A stretch of DNA of 64,000 nt from Phaeosaccion multiseriatum (Eukaryota; Ochrophyta, other classes), in assembly GCA_965112735.1 (NCBI GenBank), contig OZ218961.1:2046001-2110000 (forward strand). The letters run 5' to 3'. Position 1 is the first letter of the stretch; each line of letters begins with the position of its first letter. Under the pieces are notes generated by a model that saw only the letters and a list, made by a program, of their open reading frames with translations, searched no databases and was not told the DNA's origin. Positions 61,443-64,000 of this stretch are shown one piece after another. Position numbers and translations under genes: made by a program.

Positions 61443-62592
61443 TAATAGCAGCGGCAGTGGTAGCCGCAGACGCAGTAGCAGTAGTAGCAGCAGCGGCAGT
61501 AGTAGCCACGGCAGTGCTAGCGACAGTATTAGCAGCAGGAAGAGGGGACGGGCAGCCGTGCGGGCTTCCCAGGGGGGTGAATCTTGGCCCGAGGGGGGAG
61601 ATCGTTGCTCCCACGGAGACGGAGCAGGCAGAGCAGTGCCTCTGATGGTTTCTTCTGTACCGCCCCTCCGACACGTGCTCATGACGGCAGAAACCCATAA
61701 CTTTCCCTGCAGTGTGGCGCCGGTGCCCGGGGCAGAGACGGGGGTGGGGGGGCGGCTCCGCGACATACAGGCAACAGGCAGAGGGGCCTTCTCTCTGGCG
61801 GGGGTGGCGGGGTATTGTGTAGGGGGGATCTCGGATGCGGATACAGCACGGGCTGCGGCAGTGGCGGCGGCGAGTGCTGCGGAGGAGGGGATGGCAGTAG
61901 ACGGCAGTAGTCACAGCGACGGCGGCGCAGGAGAGGGAACCGCAGCAGACAGCCACAGCAGCGACAGCAGCGATGGCAACGAAAGCCATGGTAGCGGAAG
62001 CCGAAGCAGTTGGTCATCCAACGACAGCGACTGGCCCTCTGCAGTGGCCCCTCCCCTCTCGGTGCTCATAGGCGCGTCTGACGGAGCCTCGGACTACGCC
62101 AACAAGTTTGGAGAGCCCCTGGTTACGGGCTTTGCCAGGGCTGCCAGAGTGCAGGTGCGCGCGTGCACATCATGAGTTTCAGGGTGTCAGGAGTGTCAAT
62201 GGGTGTCAGACAGTGGGTCGTTGGCTGGCAATCAGGACATAAGGGTGGGTCGGTGGAATGCCTGCCTGTGCTTCTGAAACTGTCAGTCAAAATTGCCCAT
62301 TGCCCCCCCCCCCCCCATCAACTGCCATCCCCCCCCTCCCCTCACAGGTTGGCGACTCCCGTGTGGAGTGGGTGAAGCCCATCATGTTCAGCGCCGGCCT
62401 GGGCAGCGTCAGGGACGAGCACATACACAAGGCCAAGCCCGCTAGGGGCATGATGTAAGTGGGTGGAGGCGGATGGGTATGCGCAAAGGCAGGCATATGG
62501 GAAGGCATAAGAGTCTCTCTCTCTCATACAAACATACACAATACATACACATACGTTCTCTCTGTTTCTGTCCCGCTCACTGCCTCCCTCCC

Positions 62593-62635
<43 letters not shown>

Positions 62636-63621
62636 ATCACCAACTGCTATAGGGTTGTGAAGCTAGGAGGTGCGGCCTTTCGTATCGGTCTAGGGGGGGG
62701 GGCAGCGAGCAGCAGAGCGAGGGGCAGGGGGGGAGGAGGAGGGGCCCTCTCAAAGAGGGAACTCCAGGAGCTTGACCTCAACGCTGTGCAGAGGGCGGAT
62801 GCGGAGATGGGCAATAAGGTGGGTGACGGGAGGGGATGGCAGTGGATGGGGGGGGGGGGGGGGGATGGTAGTGGATGCAAAGATGGGCGATAAGGCGGGT
62901 GAGGGGGAGGGGATGGCAGTAGATGGGATGGAGGAGGGCATGTCAGTGGATGTGGGACTGTTTATGTTGCAGCCGCCCCCATCCTCCTCCCTTCCCTGTA
63001 CTCTGTACTGACACACATACACACGTACATACGCACGCACGCACACACACGTACACACGCCCACGCACACGGCTGTGTTCTCACAAACGGCCCCACAGGT
63101 GGCTCGGGCGGTTCGGGCCTGCACCGAGTTGGGTCTGGAGAACCCAATTGTGTCCATTCACGATCAGGGAGCGGGGGGGAATGCAAACGTTATCATGGAG
63201 ATTGTTGGTGAGTGGGTGCTATGAGTGCTATGAGTGCTAGTGCATGGGTGCATTGTGAGTGCCAGTGCATGGGTACATTTGTGAGTGCCAGTGCTTGGAT
63301 ATCGTGAGTGCTAGTTCTTTGGGTACGTACAGCAGGCAGGCATACGGGTAAGCGATAAGGAGGCCCTCCACCCTACCCCACCACACCCCACCTGAGTGAG
63401 GGGTGTACTTTTGCACCCCTGAATGAGTGTGTGTGTGTGTGTGTGTGTGCGTGTGTGCCTGTCTTGTCTCTAACGTCTCCCTCCCTCCCCCAGCCCCTGC
63501 CGGAGCCGAGATCGACATCACCCTCTGCCCCCTCGGTGACAACACCCTAAGCGTTCTCGAGATTTGGAGCAGCGAATATCAGGAGAACCATGCTCTGCTT
63601 GTGTGGCCCCGAGGGATGGAG
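57445..63621 (+). CDS. purL: Phosphoribosylformylglycinamidine synthase (large PurL type), probably plastid-targeted; 3' part outside window
   Basis: PurL makes FGAM from FGAR, glutamine and ATP, the fourth step of purine synthesis. The exons are 57445-59271, 59775-60011, 60816-60919, 61119-62154, 62348-62454, 62653-62818, 63099-63207 and 63494-63621, all GT-AG and in phase (1238 codons so far). The N-terminus has a hydrophobic core (TPLLLLLVVALRLP) and VDGFGPP, a likely bipartite plastid signal. Family landmarks in order: GPRAHMVSAWSSNAVSVLRA with RSRRYTL, VGQSNSEHCRHWFFNG, AFSDNSSAIRGF, TAETHNFPCSVAPVPGAETG with GGRLRDIQATGRGA, ASDYANKFGEPLVTGFAR, WVKPIMFSAGLGSV, VVKLGGAAFRIGLGGGAASS, IHDQGAGGNANV, and EIWSSEYQENHALL. 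Low-complexity insertions (Glu, Gln, Ser, Gly) sit at loop positions, several starting with the QLVIQ word. The C-terminal half, including the glutaminase domain, lies beyond base 64000. Confidence 0.95.
60012..60375. repeat. CAGT-based minisatellite in a PurL intron
   Basis: Compound units of CAGTCAGTCAG plus TACCTGGTGT or GCCTGGTGT are repeated directly after the donor at 60011. This is the longest member of this family in the window. Confidence 0.95.
60485..60800. repeat. CT-rich tract before a PurL exon
   Basis: TCTC/CTCC repeats run almost to the acceptor at 60815. They form a very long polypyrimidine tract in the same intron as the CAGT array. Confidence 0.9.
62633..62652 (+). repeat. 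Dispersed TATCACCAAC word at a PurL acceptor
   Basis: The intron ends TATATCACCAACTGCTATAG directly before the exon encoding VVKLGGAAFRIG. It is the reverse complement of the GCAGTTGGTGATA word, after a TGTC tetranucleotide run (62592-62632). Confidence 0.85.
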
Positions 63622-64000
63622 GTGAGGAGAGGGGTGAGAGTAGAGGCATATGGTTGGGGATAGGGGTGAGAGTAGAGGCATATGGTTGAGGAGAGGGGTG
63701 AGAGTAGAGGCATATGGTTGGGGATAGGGGTGAGAGTAGAGGCATATGGTTGAGGAGAGGGGTGAGAGTAGAGGCATATGGTTGGGGATCGGGGTGAGAG
63801 TAGAGGCATATGGTTGGGGATCGGGGTGAGAGTAGAGGCATATGGTTGGTGATAGGGGTGAGAGTAGAGGCATATGGTTGAGGAGAGGGGTGAGAGTAGA
63901 GGCATATGGTTGGGGAGAGGGGTGAGAGTAGAGGCATATGGTTGAGGAGAGGGGTGAGAGTAGAGGCATATGGTTGGGGATCGGGGTGAGAGTAGAGGCA
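63622..64000. repeat. 32-bp minisatellite in a PurL intron, reaching the window edge
   Basis: Units of about 32 bp contain TGAGAGTAGAGGCATATGGT followed by TGGGGATAGGGG or TGAGGAGAGGGG. About eleven near-identical copies alternate between two variants. The array starts at the donor (GAG|GTGAGGAG) of the last visible exon. Confidence 0.95.

Noticed and set aside
63518-63969. Minus-strand frames repeating NHMPLLSPLSPTICLYSH
   Set aside because: Translation of the 32-bp minisatellite in the PurL intron.

Overview
This window is eukaryotic nuclear DNA. Genes lie on both strands, coding blocks are broken by GT-AG introns that can be checked by phase and by protein homology, and the sequence is GC-rich and saturated with micro- and minisatellites. 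Two N-termini (the small Cys-rich protein at 14363 and PurL at 57445) have a hydrophobic signal-peptide core followed by an AF/GF motif (VDAFQSP, VDGFGPP). That is the bipartite plastid-targeting layout of algae with a secondary red plastid. Together with a PPR-SMR protein, FNIP repeats and ankyrin-like 'CPWD' repeats, this suggests a photosynthetic stramenopile (ochrophyte, possibly eustigmatophyte-like). The species itself is not identified.

Layout. 1-3334 (-): prolyl-tRNA synthetase with GST-C and YbaK/ProX domains, its 3' end outside the window. 5413-9184 (-): KCTD-type BTB/T1 protein in at least six exons, its 5' end unresolved. 10419-11111 (+): MORN-repeat protein. 13206-13839 (-): small two-exon ankyrin protein, divergent from 14363-15246 (+), a small plastid-type Cys-rich protein. 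16307-19207 (-): PPR-SMR protein. 19208-23166: almost gene-free. 23167-27653 (+): six-exon Cys-rich multi-pass membrane protein. 27.8-43.6 kb: a segmentally duplicated region with two copies of an ankyrin-like gene (28121-29134 and 40505-41512, both -), a large low-complexity gene (about 30268-40014, +), and a second copy of that gene's last exons (42455-43448). 45220-46806 (+): FNIP-repeat protein. 47085-52114 (+): disordered basic/Ser-rich protein in several exons. 52794-57150 (-): NEK-like protein kinase in ten exons, sharing a 294-bp divergent promoter with PurL (57445 to beyond the right edge, +), the large phosphoribosylformylglycinamidine synthase.

The genes do not form a pathway or an operon. 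ProRS serves translation, PurL purine synthesis (probably plastid) and PPR-SMR organelle RNA. KCTD, MORN, ankyrin and FNIP proteins are interaction scaffolds, and NEK is a signalling kinase.

The most unusual property is that a few short DNA words recur across unrelated genes. The main one is a 13-bp word, GTTGGTGATACAG, usually inside CAG repeats. It occurs about 28 times (counting close variants) in exons, where it is read mostly as QLVIQ but also as VGDT, and in introns, where its reverse complement often sits at the 3' splice site. A second word, GATGGCAGTGGATGG, and CAGT-based minisatellites behave the same way. Conservation at the DNA level regardless of frame, strand or exon/intron status argues for a dispersed DNA element rather than protein motifs.
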